64,000 bases of DNA from Myxococcus stipitatus. Lineage in GTDB: Bacteria; Myxococcota; Myxococcia; Myxococcales; Myxococcaceae. Under the pieces are notes generated by a model that had not been told where the DNA came from, made no database searches, and saw only the letters and a program-made list of their open reading frames with translations. Shown in pieces: positions 46,149 to 55,818 of this stretch; position 1 is the stretch's first letter, and every line of letters starts with the position of its first letter. The stretch covers positions 2,790,001 to 2,854,000 of the forward strand of contig NZ_CP102770.1 of assembly GCF_038561935.1 (NCBI RefSeq). Reading direction: 5' to 3'. The translations under genes were made by a program, and so were the position numbers.

Positions 46149-47732
46149 CTACTCCTGGGCGATGTCCCACTTGGCCCGGCGGTAGCTGTAGCGGAAAGCG
46201 GCCTCGTCCGCCTCTTTCGCGAGCCCCTCGCCCTCCCGGCCGTCCAGGAAGGCGACGAAGTCGAACTGCCGGTCCTCGCGCCCGTGCTCCGCGTCGAAGA
46301 GCCGGACGAGCTCGTTGGCGGGCAGGGTGCGCCGGCCCACGACGTCGACCAGGGGCACGTTGAGGCCGCGCATCTCCTGCGAGGGCGCGTAGGACTTCCA
46401 CACGAGCTCCGTGCACACGAGCGTCTGGTCGGAGAAGAAGTCGAAGTCGAAGTCGTACGGGCGGCCCTGGTAGCCGAAGGCGCGGAGGATGGCGCGCGCC
46501 TTGTCCAGGCGGGACAGGCGGGGGCGCATGACGCCCAGGTAGTCCACGCGCATGCCGTGCTCGGGGCCGGTGAAGCTGACGCCCTCGCTGATGGACTCGA
46601 TGATGCGCAGCGGGTCTCCGTGCGTGTCCTTCTGGAGGTACGCGGACCACTTCTCCGGGAAGGCGCGCTCCAGGTGGCCCGTGAAGGTGGCCGGAGCGCC
46701 GGGGAGGGTGGCGAGCCACGCCTTCACGCCCGGGTCCTCGTCGAAGTAGCGGGCCAACTCCGGCGCGGTGCCCACGTAGAGCTCCGCGTGCGGCCAGAAG
46801 CCCGGCAGGCCGATGTTGGAGAGGTACCAGTTCTGCCGCGCCACCATGACGTCGCCGGGCTCCATGCGCTGCAGGAGCGCGTCCACCTGCTCGCGGCGGA
46901 TGAGGGGCTTGCCGGAGCGGTGCACGCGCGTGTCGCCCATCCACTCCGCCACCGAGCGCTGCACGGGGAAGAAGGCCCGCTGCGCGGTGTCCTGGGTGAC
47001 GTCCGCCGCGGCCTTGGCGAAGAGCGTGGCGCCGCGCTTGCGAAGCAGTCCTCGGGCCACCTCGCTGTTGAGCTTCATCTCCTGGAGCACCCACGGCACT
47101 CGGGGCGCGTCCACCGCTCCGGCCTTCACGAGCAGCGGCCTCAGCTGCTCCTTGTAGGTGTCTCCCGTGTAGAGCTGCGTGGTGGTGGCCACGTGGATGA
47201 CCTTGTCCTTGAAGCGGGCGAAGGCGCGCGGAGGCAGGCCGTACTCGGGTGAGGGCTCATCCAGGAGCACCTCCAGCTGCTTGTGGCCGTTGGTGAGCTG
47301 CGCGTAGGTGAGGCCGTGGGCCAGCTCCGTGGTGAGCGCGCCGTGGGTGAGCAGGAATCCCCAGGCGTGCTTCTTCGGCTGGAGGAGCGCGGGCACCTTC
47401 ACGAAGTCCCAGTAGCGCTGGCGGATGACCTCGGTGGACAGGAAGTAGTCGAAGAAGGTGGCCCAGGTGGTGAGCAGCCGCTGCTTCTGGTCCGGCGTGT
47501 ACGGGACGCTCTGCTTCTGCGCGTAGAGGGCCTTGGCCTGCTTGAGGTCCTCCTGGAGCCGGCGCAGGCCCTGGGCGTTGCGCTCCAGCGCGACGAGGTC
47601 TCGTTGCGCCTGGGCGACGAAGGCGTCGTCGTCGAGCGAGTAGATACCGCGGGGACTGGAGTCGGCGGGGGCCGGCGGCGGCGGCGTGCTGGCGAGCGCG
47701 AGCCAGACGAGCAGCAGGGGTGCGGCGGTCAT
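46149..47732 (-). CDS. YiiX/YebB-like NlpC/P60-family cysteine hydrolase
   Basis: 527 residues from ATG 47732 with an exported N-terminus (LLLVWLALAS). After a long helical N-terminal half, the C-terminal catalytic fold shows EPGDVMVARQNWYLSNIGLPGFWPHAELYVG (His) and FSDQTLVCTELVWKSY (Cys), the circularly permuted NlpC/P60 pattern of YiiX. Probably a murein or lipid hydrolase in the periplasm. Confidence 0.8.
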   Translation of the reverse strand: MTAAPLLLVWLALASTPPPPAPADSSPRGIYSLDDDAFVAQAQRDLVALERNAQGLRRLQEDLKQAKALYAQKQSVPYTPDQKQRLLTTWATFFDYFLSTEVIRQRYWDFVKVPALLQPKKHAWGFLLTHGALTTELAHGLTYAQLTNGHKQLEVLLDEPSPEYGLPPRAFARFKDKVIHVATTTQLYTGDTYKEQLRPLLVKAGAVDAPRVPWVLQEMKLNSEVARGLLRKRGATLFAKAAADVTQDTAQRAFFPVQRSVAEWMGDTRVHRSGKPLIRREQVDALLQRMEPGDVMVARQNWYLSNIGLPGFWPHAELYVGTAPELARYFDEDPGVKAWLATLPGAPATFTGHLERAFPEKWSAYLQKDTHGDPLRIIESISEGVSFTGPEHGMRVDYLGVMRPRLSRLDKARAILRAFGYQGRPYDFDFDFFSDQTLVCTELVWKSYAPSQEMRGLNVPLVDVVGRRTLPANELVRLFDAEHGREDRQFDFVAFLDGREGEGLAKEADEAAFRYSYRRAKWDIAQE

Positions 47733-47923
47733 GGGTGGAGGCTCCGGGCGGCGGTGCGGCGGGTGGCACTCTACCTCGGGAGGTGCCGGGGCGGCTGTCC
47801 CCCCGCTCGGGCAGGGGCGAAGAGGGGGCGGCCGGGTGGTCCGGCGCGGGCATCGTCCCCAGGTTCCACCTACCCAGTGACGCACGTCCGGACCGGGATG
47901 GCCGGGCAGAAAGGCAGCCGCAG

Positions 47924-48241
47924 ATGGCATTCGGAACCGCGGAAGACCCCGGGCTCTCCATCACCCCCCACCTGGACTCGGTGGACTACCCGTCGACGCG
48001 GGAGGAGCTCGTCGAGGCCGCCGAGGACAGCGAGGCCCCCGTCAGCATCATCAACGTCCTCAAGTGCCTGCCGCGCACCGAGTACGCCTCGCGCGAGGAT
48101 GTGATGCGGGACCTGGCGGAGGCGGCCAGGCGCTTCGCCCGGGGCGGACTGCAGGACGACGACGGCGTGCGGCGAGACCGGCGCAACATCGGAAGGGACC
48201 TGGTGGAGAACGCCCCCGAGGGGTCCACGCGCCACCCCTGA
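47924..48241 (+). CDS. DUF2795-family small protein
   Basis: 105 residues, no signal peptide. The segment VSIINVLKCLPRTEYASREDVMRDLAEAA fits the DUF2795 helical fold. The C-terminal tail is charged. Start at ATG 47924; the frame is open to 47720 but without features. Confidence 0.65.
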   Translation: MAFGTAEDPGLSITPHLDSVDYPSTREELVEAAEDSEAPVSIINVLKCLPRTEYASREDVMRDLAEAARRFARGGLQDDDGVRRDRRNIGRDLVENAPEGSTRHP

Positions 48242-48306
48242 GGCGAGAAGGGGAATGGAAGAAGCGCTCGCGGGCGCTGGCGGTTTCTGCCAGCGTTCGC
48301 GGGCGC

Positions 48307-49206
48307 ATGCGTTCTGGTCTCCTCTGGTGCTGTCTGGTGCTGTCGCTGACGTCCGCGTGTCGGAAGGCGCCCCCGTTGCGGGTGCCCATCCCCGAGGTGA
48401 CGCCTCGGGTGCGCGTGGCCTTCCAGCCGCCCGTCGACCGCGTGCTCACCGAGTCCCAGCGCGCCAGCCGCACGGTGGAGAAGGGCGGCGCCGCGGCGCG
48501 CGAAGAGGTGGAGCTGACCACCGAGTCCCGCTTCACGCCCTCCGCGGGAGGCTGGCTGCTGACGCAGGGCGTGACGCACGCGCGTCAGACGCGAGCGGGC
48601 GTGGAGGTGACGAGCTGGGTGGATGACGTGCTCAAGCGCTTCATGCTGCGCGTGCAGCTCGCGGCGGACGGCGCCTTCGTCAAGCTGGTGTCGCCGGAGT
48701 CCGCGGGAGAGGCCGTGCGGCAGTCGGTGCCTCCCGGCGTCGACGCGGGGCCGCTGGAGCGCTTCTTCCAGCCGGAGGTGCTGGAGGCGCGCACGCGGCG
48801 CGAGTGGGAGGCCAAGTTCGGCGGCCTGTTCCAGCGCTATGTGTCGGAGGGGCAACGCAGCTGGGGGGTGGACGTGCTGCCGGTGGGCGACACGCAGGTG
48901 GCCTATGTGCTGGAGCGCACCGTCCAGGGGACGCGCGACACCGAGTACGGTGACGCGGTGGTGCTGAGCCTGCGGTGCCTGGACGCGGTGCCGGAGGACG
49001 GCCCGGACGCGCTGATGGATGCGTGGGTGGCAGCGGGCCGGCCGGAGCTGACGCCGGGGGTGTCGTGCCAGGGCGAGCAGGTGGTGGCGTACGGGCGCTT
49101 TGTCCCCGTGAGCCGCGAGCTCACGGTGAAGGCCCAGGTGGACGGGGCCATGTGGACGTTGACGATGGAGTCGCGAGCGCAGGGGCTCCAGGAGGAGGCG
49201 CGATGA
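48307..49206 (+). CDS. Lipoprotein of unknown function
   Basis: 299 residues; lipobox SLTSAC, Cys about 18. Mature part is beta-rich, with RVAFQPPVDRVLTESQRASR near the start. Coupled by 4-bp ATGA overlap to the CoA-binding gene. Confidence 0.75.
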   Translation: MRSGLLWCCLVLSLTSACRKAPPLRVPIPEVTPRVRVAFQPPVDRVLTESQRASRTVEKGGAAAREEVELTTESRFTPSAGGWLLTQGVTHARQTRAGVEVTSWVDDVLKRFMLRVQLAADGAFVKLVSPESAGEAVRQSVPPGVDAGPLERFFQPEVLEARTRREWEAKFGGLFQRYVSEGQRSWGVDVLPVGDTQVAYVLERTVQGTRDTEYGDAVVLSLRCLDAVPEDGPDALMDAWVAAGRPELTPGVSCQGEQVVAYGRFVPVSRELTVKAQVDGAMWTLTMESRAQGLQEEAR

Positions 49207-49646
49207 GCTGGGAAGAGAACCTCATCAAGGACGAAGAGGGTGTGGCGCGCGTGGTGAAGAGCGCGCGGCGCGTGGCTGTGCTGGGGATGAAGACCGAGCA
49301 GCAGTCGGGACAGGCGGCCTTCTATGTCCCGGACTACCTGGCCAGTGCCGGCGTGGACGTGGTGCCGGTGCCCGTCTACTACCCGGACGTGACGCACATC
49401 CTGGGCAAGCCCGTGTTCCGCCGGGTGGCGGACGTGCCGGGCGAGGTGGACGTGGTGGACGTCTTCCGCCGGCCCCAGGACATCGACGCGCACGTGGACG
49501 ACCTCATCGCCAAGAAGCCGAAGGCGGTGTGGTTCCAGTCCGGCATCCGCAACGACGCGGCGGCGGAGAGGCTCGCGCGCGCCGGCATCCAGGTGGTGCA
49601 GGACCGCTGCCTGATGGTGGACCACCGGCGCTACGGCGCCCGGTGA
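49203..49646 (+). CDS. CoA-binding (YccU-like) protein
   Basis: 147 residues, whole-length CoA-binding Rossmann domain: RRVAVLGMKTEQQSG, VDVVPVPVYYPDV, DVVDVFRRP, and VWFQSGIRNDAAAERLARAGIQVVQDRCLMVDH. Binding of CoA derivatives is the family role; the target is unknown. Confidence 0.88.
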   Translation: MSWEENLIKDEEGVARVVKSARRVAVLGMKTEQQSGQAAFYVPDYLASAGVDVVPVPVYYPDVTHILGKPVFRRVADVPGEVDVVDVFRRPQDIDAHVDDLIAKKPKAVWFQSGIRNDAAAERLARAGIQVVQDRCLMVDHRRYGAR

Positions 49647-49668
49647 GCGCCGCCGCGCGGGGCCCTCT

Positions 49669-50547
49669 TCACCACTGCGCCTGGGCGAAGGGCACGGGAG
49701 GACGTGAGAGGGCGACGCCGGTGGAGAGCCGTGCCTGGTCCAGCGCGTCGAAGCCTCGCTCCATGGTGGTGGGCGTGACGGGCGGCAGGTTGGAGACCAC
49801 GACGTAGACGGGGATGTTGCGCCCCTCCAGCACGGTGAGCTGGAGGCGGAAGTGGTCCCTGCGCAGCGCGGCCGAGCCCGCGGCGAGCCCCTGTGCGTAC
49901 GCCATGGGGCCCCCCACCACCTTGCGCGTCTTGCTCGGCAGGAAGTGCACGAGGATGGCGTCCAGGTCCTTCCCCGCGGCGCTGTCATGCAGCGACAGCG
50001 CGGGCGCCTTGTCCACCAGTCCGCCGTCCCAGTACAGGTTGCCGTCGAGCGGCACCGCGCGGAACAGGCCCGGGTACGCGCACGTCGCGTGGACGCGCGG
50101 CGCCAGCTCCCCCGTGGTGAAGACGTCGTGGCTTCCCAGCGTGAGGTTGGCGCCGACGAGGAGCAGCGGGTGCGGCAGGTCCTCGAAGTTGCGCGCGCCG
50201 AGCGTGTCCTCCAACAGCCGCCGGAAGCGCTCGCCCTTGAGCAGGCCCGTCAGGCCATGGCCATTGGCGTCCGCGTTGAGCACCGCGCCAATGGGGTCCG
50301 GGTCCCAGAAGTGGGCCCGCGTCTGGCGCAGCACCAGCTCTTCAATGGCGTGCACCGGCATCCCCGTCGCCGCGTACGCCGCCACCATGCCTCCGGCGGA
50401 CGTGCCCGCGTAGGCGTGCGGCTTGAGCCCCGCGCTCGCCAGCCCCTTGAGAAAGCCTGCATGGCCGTAGAAGCCGAAGTAGCCGGCGGAGAGGACCAGG
50501 CCAAACCGCTTTCCTTCGAGGAGCTGCTGCAGGGAGGGAGGTGCCAT
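49669..50547 (-). CDS. Patatin-like phospholipase
   Basis: 292 residues from ATG 50547. Oxyanion loop SAGYFGFYGHAGFLKGL, nucleophile elbow GTSAGGM and the Asp in YWDGGLVDKAP; catalytic dyad present. No signal peptide. Divergent from the ArsR-methyltransferase gene 93 bp away. Confidence 0.88.
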   Translation of the reverse strand: MAPPSLQQLLEGKRFGLVLSAGYFGFYGHAGFLKGLASAGLKPHAYAGTSAGGMVAAYAATGMPVHAIEELVLRQTRAHFWDPDPIGAVLNADANGHGLTGLLKGERFRRLLEDTLGARNFEDLPHPLLLVGANLTLGSHDVFTTGELAPRVHATCAYPGLFRAVPLDGNLYWDGGLVDKAPALSLHDSAAGKDLDAILVHFLPSKTRKVVGGPMAYAQGLAAGSAALRRDHFRLQLTVLEGRNIPVYVVVSNLPPVTPTTMERGFDALDQARLSTGVALSRPPVPFAQAQW

Positions 50548-50616
50548 GTCCCACATCTACCACTGTCCATGGGGTGTCATGCAGTGCGTCGAAAGTCCGC
50601 TGGTATCCAGGGTGGT

Positions 50617-50632
50617 ATCGACATATGTTGAT
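50617..50632 (+). promoter_or_regulatory. 16-bp operator-like palindrome before the regulator-metH operon
   Basis: ATCGACATATGTTGAT matches its reverse complement at 14 of 16 bases and ends 8 bp before the regulator start codon. Likely autoregulatory site of the ArsR-family protein, controlling metH as well. Confidence 0.55.
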
Positions 50633-50640
50633 GCGGCGAT

Positions 50641-51537
50641 ATGGAAGCTCTGTCCCAATCCTTCCGGGCGCTCGGCGACCCGACGCGGCTGCGCATCCTC
50701 CGGCTGGTGGCGGAGGCTCCGCTGAACGTGACGGAGCTGGTGTCGCTGGTGGGCGTGGCCCAGTCCTCGGTGTCGCACCACCTGGGGAAGCTCAAGGGGC
50801 TGGGGCTCATCCGCGAGGAGCGGCAGGCGGGCTTCAGCTACTACTCGCTGGCGCTGGAGGGAGATGACGCCCGCTGGCCGCTCATCCGGCTGGCGAGGGA
50901 GGCGGAGGACGCGGCGGGGGACTCGGCGCGGCTCCAGGATTTGCTGCGCGCCCGCGCCGACCGTCAGGCCCTCAACGAGCGGCTCCTGGAGCCGGGGCAG
51001 TCGTGGTCCCTGTGGGCGGGCGCGCTGGCGTCGCTCCTGCCGCCGTTGGACGTGGCCGACTTCGGCTGTGGCACGGGCGTGTTGAGCGTGGCCATCGCGC
51101 GGTGGGCGAGGCACGTGTGGGCCATCGACCAGAACGCGGATGCGCTGGAGCAGGCGCGGGCCCGGGCGGGGAGCGAGCGTGCTTCCAACATCACGTTCCT
51201 GGGGGAGGACCTGCACCGGCTCTCGCTGACGTCGGGGCGGATGGACCTGGTGGTGATTTCGCAGAGCCTCCACCACGTGGAGTCCCCGGACTCCGTGCTG
51301 GCCGAGGCCTGGCGGCTGCTCAAGCCCGGCGGCCGGTTGGTGTTGTTGGAGTTGATGCCGCATGACGAGCGCTGGGTGGTGGAGCGGCTGGGCCACCGGC
51401 ACCTGGGGTTCGAGCCCGCGCAGCTGGAAGCGGCACTGGGCGCACAGGGCTTCGCGTCGCTCACCCGTGAGACGCATGCCCGCGACGGGGCCAGCCCCTT
51501 TCGAGTCTTTCTGCTGACTGGAGTGAAGCCATCATGA
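50641..51537 (+). CDS. ArsR-family regulator fused to SAM-methyltransferase-like domain
   Basis: 298 residues. The N-terminal winged helix (residues 1-85; LRLVAEAPLNVTELVSLVGVAQSSVSHHLGKLK) is ArsR-like, without metal Cys. Residues about 130-298 hold a methyltransferase fold (VADFGCGTGVLSVAIA; AIDQNADAL) ending in HVESPDSVLAEAWRLLKPGGRLVLLE. Such fusions next to methionine-cycle genes are thought to sense SAM or S-adenosylhomocysteine (SahR type). metH begins inside its last codon (ATGA), and a palindrome lies upstream, so it probably regulates metH and itself. Confidence 0.85.
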   Translation: MEALSQSFRALGDPTRLRILRLVAEAPLNVTELVSLVGVAQSSVSHHLGKLKGLGLIREERQAGFSYYSLALEGDDARWPLIRLAREAEDAAGDSARLQDLLRARADRQALNERLLEPGQSWSLWAGALASLLPPLDVADFGCGTGVLSVAIARWARHVWAIDQNADALEQARARAGSERASNITFLGEDLHRLSLTSGRMDLVVISQSLHHVESPDSVLAEAWRLLKPGGRLVLLELMPHDERWVVERLGHRHLGFEPAQLEAALGAQGFASLTRETHARDGASPFRVFLLTGVKPS

Positions 51538-54500
51538 CGAACCCGACCCCCGCGGCCCTGCCGCCCCCCTCCGGAGAGAATGGTCGTCGAGTGGAGGCCC
51601 TCCGCGCCGCCATGCGCGAGCGGGTGCTGGTGTTGGACGGCGCGATGGGGACGTTGCTCCAGCAGAAGGACCTGAAGGCCGCGGACTTCGGCGGCGCGGA
51701 GTACGAGGGCTGCAACGAGAACCTCGTCCTCACGCGGCCGGACATCATCCGGGACATCCACGCGCGCTACTTCGCGGCGGGCGCGGACGTGACGGAGACG
51801 GACAGCTTCGGCGGCACGCCGCTGGTGCTCAACGAGTTCGGCCTGGGGCACAAGGCGCTGGAGATCAACGAGGCCTCCGCCCGAATCGCCCGCGAGGCCG
51901 CCGCCGAGGCCGAGGCGAAGGACGGACGGATTCGCTGGGTGGCGGGCTCGGTGGGCCCCACCACCAAGGCCATCAGCGTCACGGGGGGAATCACCTTCGA
52001 GGAGCTGGTGGACAACTTCGCCGTGCAGGCCGAGGGCCTGGTGCGCGGCGGCTCTGACTACCTGCTGGTCGAGACGGCGCAGGACACGCGCAACGTCAAG
52101 GCGGCGCTGCTGGGCATCGACCGTGCGTTCCGCAAGCTGGGCTACGCGGTGCCGGTGGCGGTGTCCGGCACCATCGAGCCCATGGGCACGATGCTCGCGG
52201 GGCAGAGCGTGGAGAGCCTGGCGACGTCGCTGGAGCACTGGGACCTGCTGTACCTGGGGCTCAACTGCGCCACGGGTCCGGACTTCATGACGGACCACCT
52301 GCGCTCGCTGTCGGACCTGAGCTCCTTCCCGGTGTCGTGTGTCCCCAACGCGGGCCTGCCGGACGAGAACGGCCACTACCTCGAGACGCCGGAGATGCTG
52401 TCGCGCTCGCTGCGGCGCTTCTGTGAGCAGGGCTGGCTCAACGTGGTGGGGGGCTGCTGCGGAACGCAGGAGGGCCACATCCGCGCGCTGGCGCAGGCGG
52501 TGAAGGGGCTCAAGCCGCGCACGTCCGTGGCGAAGCCGCGCTCGACGCTGTCCGGTGTGGACTACCTCGACGTGACGGACGAGCTGCGCCCGGTGATTGT
52601 CGGTGAGCGCACCAACGTCATCGGCAGCAAGAAGTTCAAGGAGCTCATCGTCGCGGGGCAGGTGGAGGATGCGTCCGAAATCGCGCGCGCGCAGGTGAAG
52701 CGCGGCGCCCAGGTCATCGACGTGTGTCTGGCGAACCCGGACCGCGACGAGCTGGAGGACATGCGCCAGTTCCTGGACGTCGTCGTCAAGAAGGTGCGCG
52801 TGCCCTTGATGATTGACTCCACCGACGAGCGCGTCATCGAGATGGCCCTCACGTACAGCCAGGGCAAGGCCATCATCAACTCGGTGAACCTGGAGGACGG
52901 CGAGGAGCGCTTCGAGAAGGTGGTGCCCCTGGCGCGTCGCTTCGGCGCGGCGCTGGTGGTGGGCTGCATCGACGAGGTCGGCATGGCCGTGACGCGCCAG
53001 CGCAAGCTGGAGGTGGCGGAGCGCTCGTTCGAGCTGCTCACGCGCAAGTACGGCATGCGCGCGGAGGACCTGTACTTCGACCCGCTCGTCTTCCCGTGTG
53101 CCTCGGGTGACGCGCAGTACACGGGCAGCGGCGTGGAGACGGTGGAGGGCGTGCGGCTCATCAAGCAGCGCTTCCCCCAGTGCCGCACGGTGCTGGGCAT
53201 CTCCAACGTGTCCTTCGGCCTGCCCACCGCGGGCCGCGAGGTGCTCAACTCCGTCTTCCTGTACCACTGCGTGCAGGCGGGCCTGGACATGGCGCTGGTC
53301 AACTCCGAGAAGCTGGAGCGCTACGCGTCGCTGCCGGAGGAGGAGCGCACGCTGGCGGAGGACCTGCTCTACAACCGGGGCACGGACCCGGTGACGCCGT
53401 TCGCCGCGCACTTCCGCGAGCGCAAGGCGGCCAAGGTGCAGGTGAGCACGCTGCCCCTGGAGGAGCGGCTCCAGCGCTACATCATCGAGGGCTCCCGCGA
53501 TGGTCTCTTCGCGGACCTGGAGCTGGCGCTCGCGAAGTACGCGCCGCTGGAGATCATCAACGGCCCGCTGATGAAGGGCATGGACGAGGTGGGGCGGCTC
53601 TTCGGCGCCAACGAGCTGATTGTCGCGGAGGTGCTCCAGAGCGCCGAGGCGATGAAGGCGGCCGTGGGCTTCCTGGAGCCGCACATGAGCTCCGCGAAGG
53701 CGGCCCTGCGCGGCAAGGTGGTGCTGGCCACGGTGAAGGGCGATGTCCACGACATCGGCAAGAACCTGGTGGAGATCATCCTGGCCAACAACGGCTTCCA
53801 GGTGGTGAACCTGGGCATCAAGGTCCCGCCCGAGCAGCTGGTGCAGGCCGTGCGTGAGCACCGGCCGGACATCCTCGGCCTGTCGGGGCTCCTGGTGAAG
53901 AGCGCGCACCAGATGGTCGCCACGGCGGAGGACCTGCGGCGCGCGGGCGTCGACGTGCCCATCCTGGTGGGCGGCGCGGCGCTGAGCCGCAACTTCGTGG
54001 ACCGCAACATCGCCCCGGCGTACGGCGCGGGCACCGTGGCCTACGCGCAGGACGCGATGAGCGGCCTGGACCTGGCCAAGCAGATTGTGGAGCCCTCGTC
54101 GCACGAGCGCCTGCGCGGCGAGCTGGCCGAGCGTCGCGTGAAGCTGGCGCAAGAGGTGAAGGAGCGTCCTCGCACGGAGGCGCCCACGTCGCGCGTGCGC
54201 AGCGCGGAGGTGCGCGTGCTGGACACGGTGCCTCCCGCGCCGGACTTCGAGCGGCACGTGCTCACGAACACGCCGCTGGACCACATCTGGAAGTTCATCA
54301 ACCCCGTCATGCTGTACGGCCGGCACCTGGGCCTGCGCTCGTCGTCGCGCGCGCTGGGCACTCCGGCCGAGGCGGAGCTGGCGAAGACGGAAGAGGGGCG
54401 CAAGGCGCTGGCGCTGAAGGAGGCCGTGGAGGAGCTCAAGGGCATGCTGCGCGGGGGCCTCATGCACGCGCGCGCCGTGTTCCAGTTCTTCAAGGCGGGC

Positions 54501-55049
54501 AGCGACGGCAACCGCGTGGTGCTCTTCGACGGGACGACCGGGCGCGAGGCCGCGTCCTTCGACTTCCCCCGTCAGGAGCGCGAGAGCGGCTTGTGCCTCG
54601 CCGACTACCTGCGTCCGCTGGAGAACGGCGTTCCTTCCGACAACGTGGCGATGTTCGTGGTGACGGCGGGCTCGGGCATCCGCGAGCTGTCGGAGAGCCT
54701 CAAGGCCAAGGGCGAGTTCCTGAAGATGCACGCGGTGCAGGCGCTCGCGCTGGAGACGGCGGAGGGCTACGCGGAGCTCCTGCACACGCAGCTTCGCAGC
54801 ATGTGGGGCACGCCGGACCGTCAGGACATGACGATGCTGGAGCGCTTCCGCGCGGAGTACTCGGGCAAGCGCTACTCGTTCGGCTACCCCGCGTGTCCTC
54901 GGCTGGAGGACCAGTCGAAGCTCTTCGCGGCGCTGCGCCCGGAGGAGATTGGGGTGCAGCTCACCGACGGCTGCATGATGGAGCCGGAGGCGTCCGTGTC
55001 CGCCATCGTCTTCCACCACCCGCAGGCCTCGTACTTCTCCGTGTCGTGA
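51534..55049 (+). CDS. metH: Cobalamin-dependent methionine synthase MetH
   Basis: 1171 residues, full four-module length. Homocysteine domain with VLDGAMGTLL, GLNCATGPD and VVGGCCGTQEGH (zinc Cys); pterin domain (ERTNVIGSKKFKEL; VDVCLANPDRDE); B12 module with DVHDIG, His739 as axial ligand; SAM reactivation domain near the C-terminus (YPACPRLEDQSKLF; QLTDGCMMEPEASVSAI). Transfers methyl from methyl-THF to homocysteine. Coupled to the ArsR-methyltransferase gene. No cobalamin riboswitch was seen in the short upstream space. Confidence 0.97.
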   Translation: MTNPTPAALPPPSGENGRRVEALRAAMRERVLVLDGAMGTLLQQKDLKAADFGGAEYEGCNENLVLTRPDIIRDIHARYFAAGADVTETDSFGGTPLVLNEFGLGHKALEINEASARIAREAAAEAEAKDGRIRWVAGSVGPTTKAISVTGGITFEELVDNFAVQAEGLVRGGSDYLLVETAQDTRNVKAALLGIDRAFRKLGYAVPVAVSGTIEPMGTMLAGQSVESLATSLEHWDLLYLGLNCATGPDFMTDHLRSLSDLSSFPVSCVPNAGLPDENGHYLETPEMLSRSLRRFCEQGWLNVVGGCCGTQEGHIRALAQAVKGLKPRTSVAKPRSTLSGVDYLDVTDELRPVIVGERTNVIGSKKFKELIVAGQVEDASEIARAQVKRGAQVIDVCLANPDRDELEDMRQFLDVVVKKVRVPLMIDSTDERVIEMALTYSQGKAIINSVNLEDGEERFEKVVPLARRFGAALVVGCIDEVGMAVTRQRKLEVAERSFELLTRKYGMRAEDLYFDPLVFPCASGDAQYTGSGVETVEGVRLIKQRFPQCRTVLGISNVSFGLPTAGREVLNSVFLYHCVQAGLDMALVNSEKLERYASLPEEERTLAEDLLYNRGTDPVTPFAAHFRERKAAKVQVSTLPLEERLQRYIIEGSRDGLFADLELALAKYAPLEIINGPLMKGMDEVGRLFGANELIVAEVLQSAEAMKAAVGFLEPHMSSAKAALRGKVVLATVKGDVHDIGKNLVEIILANNGFQVVNLGIKVPPEQLVQAVREHRPDILGLSGLLVKSAHQMVATAEDLRRAGVDVPILVGGAALSRNFVDRNIAPAYGAGTVAYAQDAMSGLDLAKQIVEPSSHERLRGELAERRVKLAQEVKERPRTEAPTSRVRSAEVRVLDTVPPAPDFERHVLTNTPLDHIWKFINPVMLYGRHLGLRSSSRALGTPAEAELAKTEEGRKALALKEAVEELKGMLRGGLMHARAVFQFFKAGSDGNRVVLFDGTTGREAASFDFPRQERESGLCLADYLRPLENGVPSDNVAMFVVTAGSGIRELSESLKAKGEFLKMHAVQALALETAEGYAELLHTQLRSMWGTPDRQDMTMLERFRAEYSGKRYSFGYPACPRLEDQSKLFAALRPEEIGVQLTDGCMMEPEASVSAIVFHHPQASYFSVS

Positions 55050-55085
55050 GCCCACGGGCGGTGGTGGCGCCTGGGTGCGAGGTCT

Positions 55086-55685
55086 TCAGAATCGCGCGCC
55101 CAGGCTGAGTCCGACGGTGACCAGGTCACCGTCGCCCGCGTCCCCCGGCGCCAGGTCTCCGCCGATGAGGAGGCGGTAGGTGGCGCGGGCCCCCGCCGTC
55201 ACCCCGTGGTAGCGGTAGTCGAGCCCCGCGCTGAGGGGCACCTCCGCGACGAAGGTCGTGTCGAGCTGGCGCTGGTTGGCCGGGGGCGTCCCGTCCAGGT
55301 AGCTGGCGCCGATGCCCGCACCCAGGAAGGGCTTCCACTGCCCCCCGAGTGTCGGCCCCACGGTGGCCATGGCGGCCAGGTTGTGGCGCCAGAGCCGGGC
55401 CTGGTGGGCGTCCTTGACGCCGTTGACGGAGCCCTCGTAACCCAGTTGCAGGCCCAGGAGCGGCAGCACCTGCGTCTCCGCGTCGACGCCCAGGAACGTG
55501 CCCAGGTCCAGCGTGTCACCCAGGTGGCCGGTGTAGACGGACAGGCCACTTCGGATGGTGATGCCTCGGGAGTCGAACCCGGGGGCGGGTTGCGGGTGGG
55601 TGTCCGCGCCGCTCCGGGCGAGGGAGGGTGCGGTCCATCCCAGGGCTGCCACCAGGACGCCTGCTCTCCAGCTTGGACGCGGCAT
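55086..55685 (-). CDS. Small outer-membrane beta-barrel protein
   Basis: 199 residues with a signal peptide (LVAALGWTAPSLARS). Short alternating strands and glycine turns (LGAGIGASYLDG; TVGPTLGGQWKPFLGAG) with a terminal Phe in GLSLGARF indicate an OmpA/OmpW-like eight-stranded barrel. Start at ATG 55685. Confidence 0.75.
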   Translation of the reverse strand: MPRPSWRAGVLVAALGWTAPSLARSGADTHPQPAPGFDSRGITIRSGLSVYTGHLGDTLDLGTFLGVDAETQVLPLLGLQLGYEGSVNGVKDAHQARLWRHNLAAMATVGPTLGGQWKPFLGAGIGASYLDGTPPANQRQLDTTFVAEVPLSAGLDYRYHGVTAGARATYRLLIGGDLAPGDAGDGDLVTVGLSLGARF

Positions 55686-55818
55686 GTCGGATTCCTCCTC
55701 GCAAGGGTGCCCCTGGGGGGCCCTGGCAAGGATGAGGTCGCCCCGTTTGGAGAAGACCCGACGCCCGGGGGGCCCCGAGGCGCCCCGCTGGAAGAGGGAG
55801 CGAGTAGACTCGCGGGCC

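Noticed and set aside
50548..50640. Cobalamin riboswitch ahead of the regulator-metH pair
   Set aside because: Space is too short and no B12 box is present; a palindrome is there instead.
50964..55055. 1363-residue open frame opposite metH
   Set aside because: Antisense shadow of metH, composition His/Arg/Leu/Val-rich, no start context.
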